A program made the translations under genes and the position numbers. Of a stretch of DNA of 64,000 bases, positions 43,171 to 52,137 are shown piece by piece (within the stretch, counting starts at the first letter, position 1; every line of letters begins with the position of its first letter). The DNA is taken from positions 186,001 through 250,000 of the forward strand of contig NZ_CP165785.1 of the NCBI RefSeq assembly GCF_000513895.2. Reading direction: 5' to 3'. The DNA comes from Ensifer sp. WSM1721 (GTDB lineage: Bacteria > Pseudomonadota > Alphaproteobacteria > Rhizobiales > Rhizobiaceae). Under the pieces are notes generated by a model, which made no database searches, had not been told where the DNA came from, and saw only the letters and a list, made by a program, of their open reading frames with translations.

Positions 43171-44153
43171 GCGTCGCGATAGGCGTAATCGGCACCGGGG
43201 TGATGGGCTCCGAACATGCCCGCATTCTTCGCGAGGAGACCAGCGACGCGCATCTTGCCGCCGTTTGCGATGCTGATGAAGGTCGCGCCCGCGCCGCTGG
43301 TGCCGGCGGTAAGGTGTTCACGGATCCACTCGCCCTTATCAACTCGGATCAGGTCGACGCCGTCGTGATCGCCGCGCCGGATGCGGTGCATGGAGAACTT
43401 GTGCTGGCTTGCATCGAGCAAGGTAAGCCGGTGCTGTGCGAAAAGCCTCTTGCACTCACTGCGGCCGAGGCGCTTCAGGTCGTCGAAGCAGAGCTCGCCA
43501 AGGAGAGGAGACTGGTTCAAGTTGGTTACATGCGGCGCTTCGATCGGCCCTATGTAGAGATGAAACGGCTGCGTGAAGCAGGCGAAATCGGAAAACCAGT
43601 CATCCTGCACAACGTCCATCGCAATCCCGTCGTGCCTACATGGTTCAGCGGACCGATGTCGGTGACGAATGCCTTTGTCCACGAGATCGACGTGAGTCGG
43701 TGGCTGCTCGACTCGGAGATGGTGTCGGCGCAGGTATATTCGGGGCCGGGTGGTGACCCGCTGATGATCACAATGCAGACCGACCGGAACGAGATCGTTT
43801 CAACCGAGGTCTTCATGAACTGCGGCTATGGTTATCATGTGCATTCGCAGCTCGTCGGCCGCAACGGAACCATCGAAACTGCCCTTCCAACCGCCACTAT
43901 CAGGAATTTTTCGGGTCAGCACAGTTCGACCTACCCAGACAATTGGATACCGCGCTTCCGCACTGCCTATGCGACCCAGATGAACGCCTGGGTGAAGTCG
44001 GTGAGGAGCGGTGAGCCCAACGACGGTGCTAGCGCATGGGACGGTTATGTCACGACCTTGCTGGCGGAGCAAATCGTGGCGGCACTCGACACCGGTGCTT
44101 CAGCGCATTTCGCGGTTGGATCACGTCCCGCATTTTACGACCAGCGTGAATAG
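43167..44153 (+). CDS. Gfo/Idh/MocA-family oxidoreductase (second), inositol dehydrogenase-like
   Basis: A 328-residue NAD(P)-dependent dehydrogenase. Rossmann motif IGVIGTGVMGSEHAR near residue 5 and the EKP motif in LCEKPLALTAAEAL near residue 95. Later VGYMRRFDRPYVEMKRL and VHEIDVSRWLL (His/Asp of the substrate pocket) resemble bacterial myo-inositol 2-dehydrogenases. It starts within ATGA of the small leader frame. The third Gfo/Idh gene follows after 51 bp. The reaction is probably oxidation of a ring hydroxyl of an inositol or related polyol. Confidence 0.92.
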   Translation: MSVAIGVIGTGVMGSEHARILREETSDAHLAAVCDADEGRARAAGAGGKVFTDPLALINSDQVDAVVIAAPDAVHGELVLACIEQGKPVLCEKPLALTAAEALQVVEAELAKERRLVQVGYMRRFDRPYVEMKRLREAGEIGKPVILHNVHRNPVVPTWFSGPMSVTNAFVHEIDVSRWLLDSEMVSAQVYSGPGGDPLMITMQTDRNEIVSTEVFMNCGYGYHVHSQLVGRNGTIETALPTATIRNFSGQHSSTYPDNWIPRFRTAYATQMNAWVKSVRSGEPNDGASAWDGYVTTLLAEQIVAALDTGASAHFAVGSRPAFYDQRE

Positions 44154-44204
44154 CGTCAAAAGCAAGACTATCAGGTCCTTCACCCCTATAGGCATTGAGT
44201 CATA

Positions 44205-45275
44205 ATGATTAGATACGCTGTTGTCGGAGCCGGCTGGATCGCTCAAGAGGCGTTCATGCCCGCGATTGGTCAAACCGGAAACTCTCATCTGACGGCAATC
44301 GTCTCCGGAAATCTCGCAGCGGCGCAGAAGCTTGCTCATTTTTATGGGGTCGAGAAAGTAGTCGGATACGACGGGTTCGATGCGCTACTACAAAGCGACC
44401 TTATAGACGCTGTCTACATTTCAGTACCTAATCCCATGCACGCGGAATATGCGATCCGCGCCGCTAGTGCCGGGAAGCACGTGATGGTCGAAAAGCCGAT
44501 CGCAACGTCAGTGGCGGACGCGGAGGCCATGATCGGTGCGGCCCGCGATACGGGTGTATGGCTCATGACGAGCTACCGTTTACACCACGAACCTGGCACG
44601 ATCGCGGCTTTGGAAGCGATCAGGGGGGGCAGGATCGGCGAGCCCCGCTATATCTCTGCCCTATTCAGCTTTCAGTCTGAAAGAGGCAATCACCGTTTAC
44701 AGGCCGGTAATTGGGGTGGTCCACTGCAGGATATCGGGATTTACTGCATCAACGCCGCCCGACATATCTTCGCTGCCGAACCCATCCAGGTGGTTGCGAT
44801 GGCGAGCCGGCCCTCGCATGACCCCCGGTTCAACGAAATTGACGACGCAATCGCGGTCACGTTGCGCTTCCCGGGAGAGCGGCTGGCCCAGTTCTACTGC
44901 AGCTTTGGCGCCTCTGAAATTGATGTGTATCGGGTGGTGGGCACTCGGGGAGATATAACCATGGAGCCAGGCTTCAGGTTCGACGCTCCGATGCGGATGC
45001 TGTTGAACACGAAAGAGGGATGCGAAACCACAAGGTTTCCCCATTACGATCACTTTGGTGGTCAAATCGCCTACTTCTCGCAGTGCATCCTTGATGGCAC
45101 CGCGCCAGAGCCTGACGGAGAAGAAGGCCTTGCTGATCTGATTGTGCTGCTCGCCACTGAAGAGGCTGCCCGGACCGGGCAGCCGCAAGCTATTTCATCC
45201 CCATCACGCCCGTGTCACCCGACGGCGGACATGGTCAGAACGATTCCCTTAGCGACACGAAAGCTGTTGCTTTAG
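44205..45275 (+). CDS. Gfo/Idh/MocA-family oxidoreductase (third)
   Basis: A 356-residue dehydrogenase of the D-xylose/glucose-fructose oxidoreductase-like branch. Rossmann motif YAVVGAGWIAQEAFMPA, EKP motif in MVEKPIATSVADAEAM, and GGPLQDIGIYCINAARHIF with the Asp of the catalytic pocket. It likely acts in sequence with the dehydrogenase upstream on the same transcript. There is no signal peptide, so it is cytosolic, unlike true periplasmic Gfo. Confidence 0.92.
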   Translation: MIRYAVVGAGWIAQEAFMPAIGQTGNSHLTAIVSGNLAAAQKLAHFYGVEKVVGYDGFDALLQSDLIDAVYISVPNPMHAEYAIRAASAGKHVMVEKPIATSVADAEAMIGAARDTGVWLMTSYRLHHEPGTIAALEAIRGGRIGEPRYISALFSFQSERGNHRLQAGNWGGPLQDIGIYCINAARHIFAAEPIQVVAMASRPSHDPRFNEIDDAIAVTLRFPGERLAQFYCSFGASEIDVYRVVGTRGDITMEPGFRFDAPMRMLLNTKEGCETTRFPHYDHFGGQIAYFSQCILDGTAPEPDGEEGLADLIVLLATEEAARTGQPQAISSPSRPCHPTADMVRTIPLATRKLLL

Positions 45276-45614
45276 AAGGCGCGCGACTCAGCCCTCTACG
45301 TCGATCAGTAAGTTTCGCCGCCAATTAGCACAGGGCGTTACGAGAGGGTTTCGAGGAGCCGCGCATTTGAATGACTGGGCCATCAAGCGCGGTGGTCCCA
45401 ATTTCTCGTTCTCAGCCGACCGGATCGCGACCCGCCTCCAGAGCCCGCGCATGGCAGTCTGCCTCAACCACAGGACTGCGCCGGAAACGCGACGGCATGT
45501 AATCGTTGACGCTAGTCGTTCTACTTGATCAAATGCCACGCCATGTATACGGCACTGCATGGGCCTCGACGTGGCTTCGGCGAGGGATTTTTCTCTTGAA
45601 TTGAGCGAGTTTAG
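45276..45614. other. Intergenic region before lacI1
   Basis: 339 bp with no gene that I can support. It contains the LacI-type site at 45497-45512 and, at 45543-45551, ATGTATACG, which looks like half of the second operator type. A + strand frame reading AIKRGGPNFSFSADRIATRL near 45380-45440 has no start or family and may be debris. Confidence 0.5.
45497..45512. promoter_or_regulatory. LacI-type operator before lacI1
   Basis: ATGTAATCGTTGACGC, 14 of 16 matches to the repeated operator, 103 bp before the first lacI start. A degenerate partner half (ATGTATACG) is 46 bp further on, not at the 30-31 bp seen elsewhere. It suggests autoregulation with weaker repression than at lacI2. Confidence 0.6.
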
Positions 45615-46601
45615 ATGAGTAAGCCGCCGACCGTTCGCGATGTAGCACGCCTGTCCGGCGTATCGACCGCCACTGTGTCCCGATATTTCACCGGGAAAAC
45701 GGATGCGATTTCGCCCGAAACCATTGAAAGTGTGCGGAATGCCGCCGAGGCTCTAGGATACACGCCATCAGAGATTGGGCGCTCGCTTCGACTGGCTCGT
45801 AGCCGCGTGGTCGTGATGGTTGTCCCTGATGCAACGAACCCATTCACGGCGGACGTTGCGGCATCAGTCGAACAGGCGCTTAAGGAATTCGGGTTATCGA
45901 TGGTTCTGGCAAATGCTTCCGAAAACGCGGAGCAGCAGGACCGACTACTCTCCGACGCACAAGGTCTGCGGGCGCGGGGAATTGTGCTTCAAGGCGCTAT
46001 AGACACGCCGCGGCTGCGGGACATGGCTTCGCGGCAGAACAACCTTATTTTTGTCAATCGTCGCCCCGCGCCGGGAATCATCGCTCCCTACGTGGGCATC
46101 GACAACTTCGCGGCGGGTCACGCGGTCGGGCGCTATTTCGTGGAGCGCGGGTATGAGAACTGCGTTGCGATTCACGGACCGCGCCACTACTCCGGTAGTA
46201 CTGAGCGGCTAGATGGCTTTCTTGCCGGTCTCGGGCAGGTGCGTCCTGTCTTCCAGTTTGAGAGCGCGTACACCATGGAGGCGGGTTACCGCCAAGGTCA
46301 GTTGCTCCTCGCTGATCACACCCGTCGATATGCGGTATTTTGCGGCAACGACATGATCGCCTACGGGGTTTATCGCGCCGCCATGGAGAAGAGCATGCGC
46401 GTCCCCGACGATCTCGTGATCTTCGGCTTCGACGACAATCGGCTGAATGAGTGGCTGGCCCCTTGGCTCTCGACTGTGAAGGTTCCAGCCTTCGACTTCG
46501 GGCCTGCTATAGCGAAGCTGATTCATGAACCGATCGACCCGGCTGATCAGAACAGCAACGTTATTCTTCCGTTTACGCTGACGATCAGAAGGTCTGCTTA
46601 G
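45615..46601 (+). CDS. LacI-family transcriptional regulator (first of a tandem pair)
   Basis: A 328-residue LacI/GalR repressor. HTH: PTVRDVARLSGVSTATVSRY at residues 4-23, followed by the hinge region (YTPSEIGRSLRLARS). The effector domain has the sugar-binding type I fold (VVVMVVPDATNPFTADVAAS, IFGFDDNRLNEWLAPWLST). The HTH differs from that of the second LacI by only a few residues, so both should read the same operators. It has such an operator upstream. Effector unknown, presumably a sugar or polyol handled by the Gfo/Idh enzymes. Confidence 0.94.
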   Translation: MSKPPTVRDVARLSGVSTATVSRYFTGKTDAISPETIESVRNAAEALGYTPSEIGRSLRLARSRVVVMVVPDATNPFTADVAASVEQALKEFGLSMVLANASENAEQQDRLLSDAQGLRARGIVLQGAIDTPRLRDMASRQNNLIFVNRRPAPGIIAPYVGIDNFAAGHAVGRYFVERGYENCVAIHGPRHYSGSTERLDGFLAGLGQVRPVFQFESAYTMEAGYRQGQLLLADHTRRYAVFCGNDMIAYGVYRAAMEKSMRVPDDLVIFGFDDNRLNEWLAPWLSTVKVPAFDFGPAIAKLIHEPIDPADQNSNVILPFTLTIRRSA

Positions 46602-46733
46602 GCTAGAGCCGCGGCCTTTCGTACATGCGCGGTGGCGCATGAAGCGCAGCCCTTCACCACTTCCGTAGCTTGCAGGCTAAACGGTATAGGCCACCTGGGT
46701 GGGCGCCAGAACCTTACACCTCGGGAATCGGCT

Positions 46734-46779
46734 ATGTAATCGTTGACATCACTATTTTGCATAGTGTACACGTTTACAT
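46734..46779 (+). promoter_or_regulatory. LacI-type double operator with embedded promoter, lacI2
   Basis: ATGTAATCGTTGACAT (46734-46749) and GTGTACACGTTTACAT (46764-46779), centres 30 bp apart. Both 16-mers are exact copies of those at 28261 and 28292, while the bases between differ, so the sites and not the whole promoter are conserved. TTGACA (46743-46748) and TGTACA (46765-46770) have a 16-bp spacer. This would make lacI2, and perhaps rbsA behind it, autoregulated. Confidence 0.75.
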
Positions 46780-46902
46780 AAAGCAATTTGACTGTTGTCA
46801 GCAGCAGTGCCGCACAGTCGGGCTCGATACAGAAGGCAGATCTGCGTAGCGGCAGGTGACGATAGCGAACAAGTCCATCCAAGGATATCTGGACAAATTG
46901 AA

Positions 46903-47889
46903 ATGGCCAAGCCGCCGACCATCCGCGATGTAGCACGCCTGTCGGGAGTTTCGACCGCCACGGTCTCGCGGTTTTTTACGGGAAAGACGAGCGCGATTGC
47001 TCCTGAAACGCTCGAGAGTGTACGCAACGCAGCAGAGGAACTCGGTTACACTCCGTCGGAGATCGGTCGTTCGCTCCGCTTGGCGAGCAGCCGCGTGGTG
47101 GTGATGTTGGTGCCAGACGCTACCAACCTCTTTACCGCAGACGTCGCAGCCTCGGTCGAGAATGCACTCAAAGGCATAGGTCTTTCGTTGGTGCTCGCGA
47201 ACACGGCTGAAAATGCTGAAAAGCAGGATCGCCTGCTAGCCGATGCGCAGGGCCTGCGGGCGCGAGCCATCGTTCTGCAGGGCGCAATGGATACGCCGCG
47301 CTTGCGTGAAATGGCGGAACGGCAAAACAACCTGATATTTGTTAACCGCCGACCCGCGCCCGGCATTGTCGCTCCCTATGTTGGGATTGATAACTTCGCC
47401 GCCGGCTTCGCCGTAGGGCGCTATTTCATCGAGAAAGGCTACGAGAACTGCGTCGCAATCCACGGGCCGCGACACTATCCCGGAAGCAGTCGACGCCTTG
47501 AGGGCTTTCTCGCCGGTGTCGGCGAGATGCGCCAGGTCCTCCAGTTCGAGTGCGCTTTCACAATGGAGGCCGGCTATCGACAGGGCTCGCTTCTTCTGGC
47601 TGACCGCAGTCGTCAGTACGCAGTCTTCTGCGCCAATGACATGATCGCCTACGGCGTTTACCGGGCCGCCATGGAGACGAACATGCGGATTCCTGATGAC
47701 GTGATCATCTTTGGATTCGATGACAATCGCGTGAACGACTGGCTCGCTCCTTGGCTGACGACCGTCAAGGTTCCTGCATTAGACTTCGGCCCTGCCATTG
47801 CGGAGTTGATCAATGAGCCGCCAGCCGCGAGCGATCACAACCGGAACGTCATTCTGCCGTTTTCGCTGACGATCCGTCAGTCTGCTTAG
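46903..47889 (+). CDS. LacI-family transcriptional regulator (second of a tandem pair)
   Basis: A 328-residue paralogue of the regulator at 45615. The start at 46903 (MAKPPTIRDVARLSG) aligns with the other copy; an in-frame TTG at 46795 would add 36 unlikely residues. HTH PTIRDVARLSGVSTATVSRF; the effector domain is close to that of copy 1 throughout (roughly four residues in five by eye), including YVGIDNFAAG and GFDDNRVNDWLAPWL. It sits directly before the rbsA-like ATPase. Two near-equal repressors could form mixed dimers or answer different effectors. Confidence 0.94.
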   Translation: MAKPPTIRDVARLSGVSTATVSRFFTGKTSAIAPETLESVRNAAEELGYTPSEIGRSLRLASSRVVVMLVPDATNLFTADVAASVENALKGIGLSLVLANTAENAEKQDRLLADAQGLRARAIVLQGAMDTPRLREMAERQNNLIFVNRRPAPGIVAPYVGIDNFAAGFAVGRYFIEKGYENCVAIHGPRHYPGSSRRLEGFLAGVGEMRQVLQFECAFTMEAGYRQGSLLLADRSRQYAVFCANDMIAYGVYRAAMETNMRIPDDVIIFGFDDNRVNDWLAPWLTTVKVPALDFGPAIAELINEPPAASDHNRNVILPFSLTIRQSA

Positions 47890-47967
47890 AAGAACAACAA
47901 GGCCCAAGGGGTGGTCCGGGTCAAACAGGGCGCTGGCGGAGACCAAATGCAGAGGGGGAACAAGAAA

Positions 47968-48081
47968 ATGAATCCAAATGAAAACATCATCAGCCTGCCG
48001 ATCGGTCTTCGGCGGGTAGCGAAGTTGCGGCGCGTCACTTCCATCAAGTCCAACGCCGAAGAGCGGAGCGTGAAAGGCTAA
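47968..48081 (+). CDS. Possible 37-residue peptide upstream of rbsA-like gene
   Basis: ATG at 47968 with AGAGGGGGAACAAG upstream, encoding [20 protein letters not shown] and then a basic tail ending [10 protein letters not shown]. The stop is 4 bp before the ATPase start. It has no family I recognise. It may be a leader that couples translation, or a truncated gene remnant at the position where a binding-protein gene would normally stand. Confidence 0.35.
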   Translation: MNPNENIISLPIGLRRVAKLRRVTSIKSNAEERSVKG

Positions 48082-48085
48082 CAGC

Positions 48086-49624
48086 ATGCTGTCACCATCT
48101 ACCATCAAGGTCGTTCGCGAAACCGGTGCGCTGCCCAACTCCGAGTATGTCTTGGAGGTCGAAAACGTCCGCAAGGAATTTGCGGGCGTCGTTGCGCTCG
48201 ACAATGTTTCTTTCCGCGTCCGCCGCGGCAGCGTGCATGCGCTCATGGGCGAGAACGGAGCCGGCAAGTCGACATTGATGAAGATCATTGCCGGCATCTA
48301 CACGCCGGATGCCGGCGAGTTTAAGTGGCGCGGCCAGTCGATCAGGCTGAACAGCCCGCTCGACGCGCTCGACAACGGCATCGCGATGATCCACCAGGAG
48401 CTCAACCTGATGGCGCCGATGACGGTCTCGGAGAACGTTTGGATTCGCCGAGAGCCGAAGAACCGTTTTGGGTTTATCGACCACGACGAGCTGCGCCGCC
48501 GCACGCTGGAGCTCTTTGAGCGGCTCGGTATCGATATAGACCCGGACGAGCAGGTCGGTAAGCTCTCCGTCGCCAGCCGACAAATGGTCGAGATCGCAAA
48601 GGCGGTATCTTATGAGTCAGACGTCCTCATCATGGATGAGCCAACCTCGACACTGACCGAGCGTGAAGTTGACCATCTTTTCCGGATTATCCGAACACTC
48701 CGGGAGGCCGGAAAGGGGATCATCTACATAACCCACAAAATGAACGAGCTTTTCGAAATCGCCGACGAGGTCTCCATCTTTCGCGACGGCAGGCACATCG
48801 CGACCAAAGCCGCCAATGAGGTCACCCGCGACGAGGTCATTCGAATGATGGTTGGCCGCGAGCTTTCGCAGATGTTTCCCAAGACACCCGCCCCGATTGG
48901 CGACGTCGTCCTGAGAGTCAGTAATCTCGGGTTGGCCGGCGTCTTCGAGGACATTTCTTTCGACTTGCGCGCCGGCGAGATCCTGGGCATCGCGGGTCTG
49001 GTTGGTTCGGGGCGCTCCAATATCGCCGAGACGATCTTTGGCGTCACCCCTGCGACCTCGGGTGCCATCGAGATTGGTGGCAAGAAGGTGGTTGTGGACT
49101 CGCCTGCTGTTGCTATGGAACACGGCATGGCCTTCCTCACCGAGGAGCGCAAGGAGTCCGGCTGTTTTCTGCTTCTCAACATCCAGGAGAACATGCAGAT
49201 GGCGGCGCTGCGTAGCGGCTATGTCCGGCGCGGCTTCGTCGATCAGAAACGGCTGTCCCGCGATTGTGACGCTATGACTAGCGCGCTGCGCGTCAAGACC
49301 CCGAACATGGAAGAGTTGATCCTGAATCTTTCCGGAGGCAACCAGCAGAAAGTGCTTATCGCCCGCTGGCTCTTGACGAAACCACGCATCCTCATTCTCG
49401 ACGAACCTACCCGGGGTATCGATGTGGGCGCTAAGGCGGAAATTCACCGTATGATCTCAAATCTCGCCGGCGAAGGTTTAGCGGTGATCATGATTTCTTC
49501 GGAGATGCCCGAGATCCTCGGGATGAGCGACCGGGTGATGACGATACGGCAGGGTCGTTTGTCTGGCATCCTGGATCGCGCTGAAGCCGATCAGGTCAAA
49601 ATCATGGAGCTCGCAGCACAATGA
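48086..49624 (+). CDS. Sugar ABC transporter ATP-binding protein, RbsA/MglA type
   Basis: A 512-residue tandem ATPase. The first domain has Walker [10 protein letters not shown] at residues 55-63 and Walker [12 protein letters not shown]; the second has the degenerate Walker [10 protein letters not shown] and signature [16 protein letters not shown] with [12 protein letters not shown]. This architecture is specific to ribose/galactose/inositol-type importers. No binding protein or permease is adjacent; the only RbsB and RbsC in the window are at 30510 and 31535. Shared LacI operators make it their likely ATPase. Confidence 0.95.
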   Translation: MLSPSTIKVVRETGALPNSEYVLEVENVRKEFAGVVALDNVSFRVRRGSVHALMGENGAGKSTLMKIIAGIYTPDAGEFKWRGQSIRLNSPLDALDNGIAMIHQELNLMAPMTVSENVWIRREPKNRFGFIDHDELRRRTLELFERLGIDIDPDEQVGKLSVASRQMVEIAKAVSYESDVLIMDEPTSTLTEREVDHLFRIIRTLREAGKGIIYITHKMNELFEIADEVSIFRDGRHIATKAANEVTRDEVIRMMVGRELSQMFPKTPAPIGDVVLRVSNLGLAGVFEDISFDLRAGEILGIAGLVGSGRSNIAETIFGVTPATSGAIEIGGKKVVVDSPAVAMEHGMAFLTEERKESGCFLLLNIQENMQMAALRSGYVRRGFVDQKRLSRDCDAMTSALRVKTPNMEELILNLSGGNQQKVLIARWLLTKPRILILDEPTRGIDVGAKAEIHRMISNLAGEGLAVIMISSEMPEILGMSDRVMTIRQGRLSGILDRAEADQVKIMELAAQ

Positions 49625-49763
49625 TGAGCAAGCCGATCAGCGATGAGGACAGGCGCGCGCGCAAGTCTGACCCATCCACAACCCTCTATCGCAATTCGTG
49701 AGCCCCCGCCGCAAGCTATGATCCATCAAGCGCATCCTCGCAAGCACTCGTACAGGCTGTGAC

Positions 49764-50537
49764 ATGGCAAGCATCGATCTTAATAGCGATCTCGGCGAAA
49801 GCTTCGGCTCCTGGCCGATGGGCGACGATGCCTCGATGCTTGGTATAGTCACAAGTGCCAACATTGCCTGCGGCTTTCATGCCGGCGATCCGGCGGGCAT
49901 CCTTGCCGTTCTACGCGAAGCCGCGGCGCGCGGCGTCTCGGTCGGCGCCCACATCGGTTATCGAGACCTGGTCGGCTTCGGTCGCCGCAACATGGACCCA
50001 TCGAGCGCCGAACTTGTGGGCGACACCATCTACCAGATCGGCGCGCTGCAGGGACTCGCGAAGGCTGCCGCCACTGCGGTCCGCTACGTGAAGCCGCACG
50101 GAGCGCTCTACAACACTATCGCCAGCGACGCCCGCCAGGCGGACGACGTGATCGCCGGGATAAAGGCGGTCGACCCCTCTCTGATTCTGATGGCGCTCGC
50201 CGGCGCCCCGATTGTCGAGCAGGCCCGCGCGGCCGGGTTGAAGGTGGTGTGCGAAGCGTTTGCCGATCGCGCCTACAATGCCGACGGCAGCCTTGTTAGC
50301 CGGCGGCTGCCGGGCGCGGTCATCCACGACGCTGAGGTCGTCGCGACCCGAATGCTGCGCATGGTCCGCGAGCATCGGATCACCGCGATCGATGGTACCG
50401 AGATAGTACTCGAAGCTCAATCCATCTGCATCCACGGCGACACGCCCTCTGCGGTCGCACTGGCCCGCACGGTGCGGGCCGAGCTCGTCGCAAGCGGCGT
50501 CGAGCTGAAGCCGTTCACCGAGGCGTTCCGGGATTAG
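49764..50537 (+). CDS. pxpA: LamB/YcsF family protein, 5-oxoprolinase subunit A
   Basis: A 257-residue LamB/YcsF protein with the family signatures [14 protein letters not shown] at the N-terminus, [30 protein letters not shown] and VKPHGALYN. PxpA acts with PxpB and PxpC in ATP-dependent opening of 5-oxoproline to glutamate. It starts a tight cluster: the fused pxpBC gene begins 4 bp after its stop and overlaps the biotin carboxylase gene. It is 139 bp after the rbsA-like gene on the same strand, so read-through from the LacI-controlled promoter is possible. Confidence 0.93.
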   Translation: MASIDLNSDLGESFGSWPMGDDASMLGIVTSANIACGFHAGDPAGILAVLREAAARGVSVGAHIGYRDLVGFGRRNMDPSSAELVGDTIYQIGALQGLAKAAATAVRYVKPHGALYNTIASDARQADDVIAGIKAVDPSLILMALAGAPIVEQARAAGLKVVCEAFADRAYNADGSLVSRRLPGAVIHDAEVVATRMLRMVREHRITAIDGTEIVLEAQSICIHGDTPSAVALARTVRAELVASGVELKPFTEAFRD

Positions 50538-50541
50538 GCCA

Positions 50542-52137
50542 ATGTCTGAGCGCTTGCGTTTTCTGCCTGCCGGCAATGATGCTCTTCTGGTCGAATTGGA
50601 CGACCTGGAAACGACGTTGACGTTGCTCGACCGTTTGCGGGCCGTCGGACCGGAGGGGGTGAAGGAACTCGTTCCCGCCGCACGCACGGTGATGATCCGC
50701 TTCGACCCGCTCGTCACCAACCGCTCCGCGATCACGGCATTCATTGCGCAATTCGATCTCTCGATGCGGAGCGCGCGCCAGGGCGCGACGTTCGACATCC
50801 CCGTGACTTATGACGGCGAGGATCTGGGCGAGGTTGCGGAATTTCTGGGCTGGTCTGTGGAAGAACTCATCCGCCGCCACACCGACGCGACCTATACAGT
50901 GGCCTTCACCGGCTTCGCGCCAGGTTTCGCTTACATGACCTGCGACGATACCGCGTTCGACGTGCCGCGCCGCAAGACACCGCGCGTGCGCATCCCGGCG
51001 AGTTCCGTGGCGATCGCCGGAAAGTTCGGTGGTATCTATCCCACCGACAGCCCGGGTGGCTGGCAGATCCTCGGCACGACACCGCTTCGCATGTGGGACA
51101 CGGCACGTCCCCGGGCGGCGTTGCTTGCCCCCGGCGATCGCGTGCGCTTTCGCGATATGGCCAAGGGCGCTACCGTGCCGGCCCCTGTGCGCGAGCGGCG
51201 GGTGGACACCGCGCCGCCGGCAGAGGGCTTGCGCGTCATCCGTGCCGACCGACCGGCGCTCTATCAGGATCTCGGCCGTCCAGGTCGGGCAGATCAGGGT
51301 GTTTCGGAGTCCGGCGCGCTCGATCGCGCCTCATTGCGCGATGCCAACGTCTGCGTCGGCAATCCGAGTGATGCCGCTGCGATCGAGATCACTTTTGGAG
51401 GCTTCGCGCTGAGGACCGACCGACCCGCGACGCTGGCGCTTACGGGTGCGCCGTGCCCGCTGGAGATTCGCACCTCGCACGGCCGCTCGGTCTCCGCCCC
51501 TTTCGCTCGCCCGTTTGCGCTCGACGCCGGCGACGAGCTGACGCTCGGCGTGCCGAGCGAAGGGATGCGCAGTTATCTGGCTCTCCGCGGCGGCTTCGCT
51601 GTCGAGCCTGTCCTCGGGTCGGCCTCGACCGACACGCTGGCGAAGATCGGGCCGCCGCCGATTGCGGCGGGCGATGTGCTCGTTCCGGCAAACCGTCCGG
51701 CAGCCGCCGTCGACCCCGACCGCCCCGAACCGAAGCAACTGCCGCGAACGGGCGAGACGGTGACCCTCGACGTGGTCCTCGGCCCGCGCACCGACTGGTT
51801 TACGGACAAAGCTGTGCAAACCTTTCTCTCGCAGGAGTGGGAGGTCACTGCGGAATCGAGCCGAGTCGGCGTGCGCCTCTCCGGGTCCGCGCCGCTCGAA
51901 CGGCGCGACGCGGTGGAGCTTCCCTCCGAAGGCACGGCACTGGGCTCGATACAGGTGCCACATAGCGGCCAGCCGGTGCTCTTCCTCGCCGACCATCCGC
52001 TGACCGGCGGCTATCCGGTGATCGGCGTGGTGGCGGCCCACCACCTTGACCTCGCCGGCCAGATCTCAATCGGCGCGCGCATCCGGTTCAACTCGATCGC
52101 CGCCTTCGACCCGCATGTGAAGGAAATCGACCGATGA
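50542..52137 (+). CDS. pxpBC: Fused KipI-KipA (PxpB-PxpC) protein, biotin-dependent carboxyltransferase family
   Basis: A 531-residue fusion. Residues 1 to about 220 are the KipI/PxpB (AHS1) domain ([48 protein letters not shown]). Residues from about 232 are the KipA/PxpC (AHS2) domain ([38 protein letters not shown]). PxpBC is usually two genes. AHS1 plus AHS2 is also the carboxyltransferase part of urea carboxylase, and the next gene encodes biotin carboxylase plus biotin carrier. So this protein may be a 5-oxoprolinase subunit or the carboxyltransferase of a biotin enzyme. Confidence 0.93.
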   Translation: MSERLRFLPAGNDALLVELDDLETTLTLLDRLRAVGPEGVKELVPAARTVMIRFDPLVTNRSAITAFIAQFDLSMRSARQGATFDIPVTYDGEDLGEVAEFLGWSVEELIRRHTDATYTVAFTGFAPGFAYMTCDDTAFDVPRRKTPRVRIPASSVAIAGKFGGIYPTDSPGGWQILGTTPLRMWDTARPRAALLAPGDRVRFRDMAKGATVPAPVRERRVDTAPPAEGLRVIRADRPALYQDLGRPGRADQGVSESGALDRASLRDANVCVGNPSDAAAIEITFGGFALRTDRPATLALTGAPCPLEIRTSHGRSVSAPFARPFALDAGDELTLGVPSEGMRSYLALRGGFAVEPVLGSASTDTLAKIGPPPIAAGDVLVPANRPAAAVDPDRPEPKQLPRTGETVTLDVVLGPRTDWFTDKAVQTFLSQEWEVTAESSRVGVRLSGSAPLERRDAVELPSEGTALGSIQVPHSGQPVLFLADHPLTGGYPVIGVVAAHHLDLAGQISIGARIRFNSIAAFDPHVKEIDR

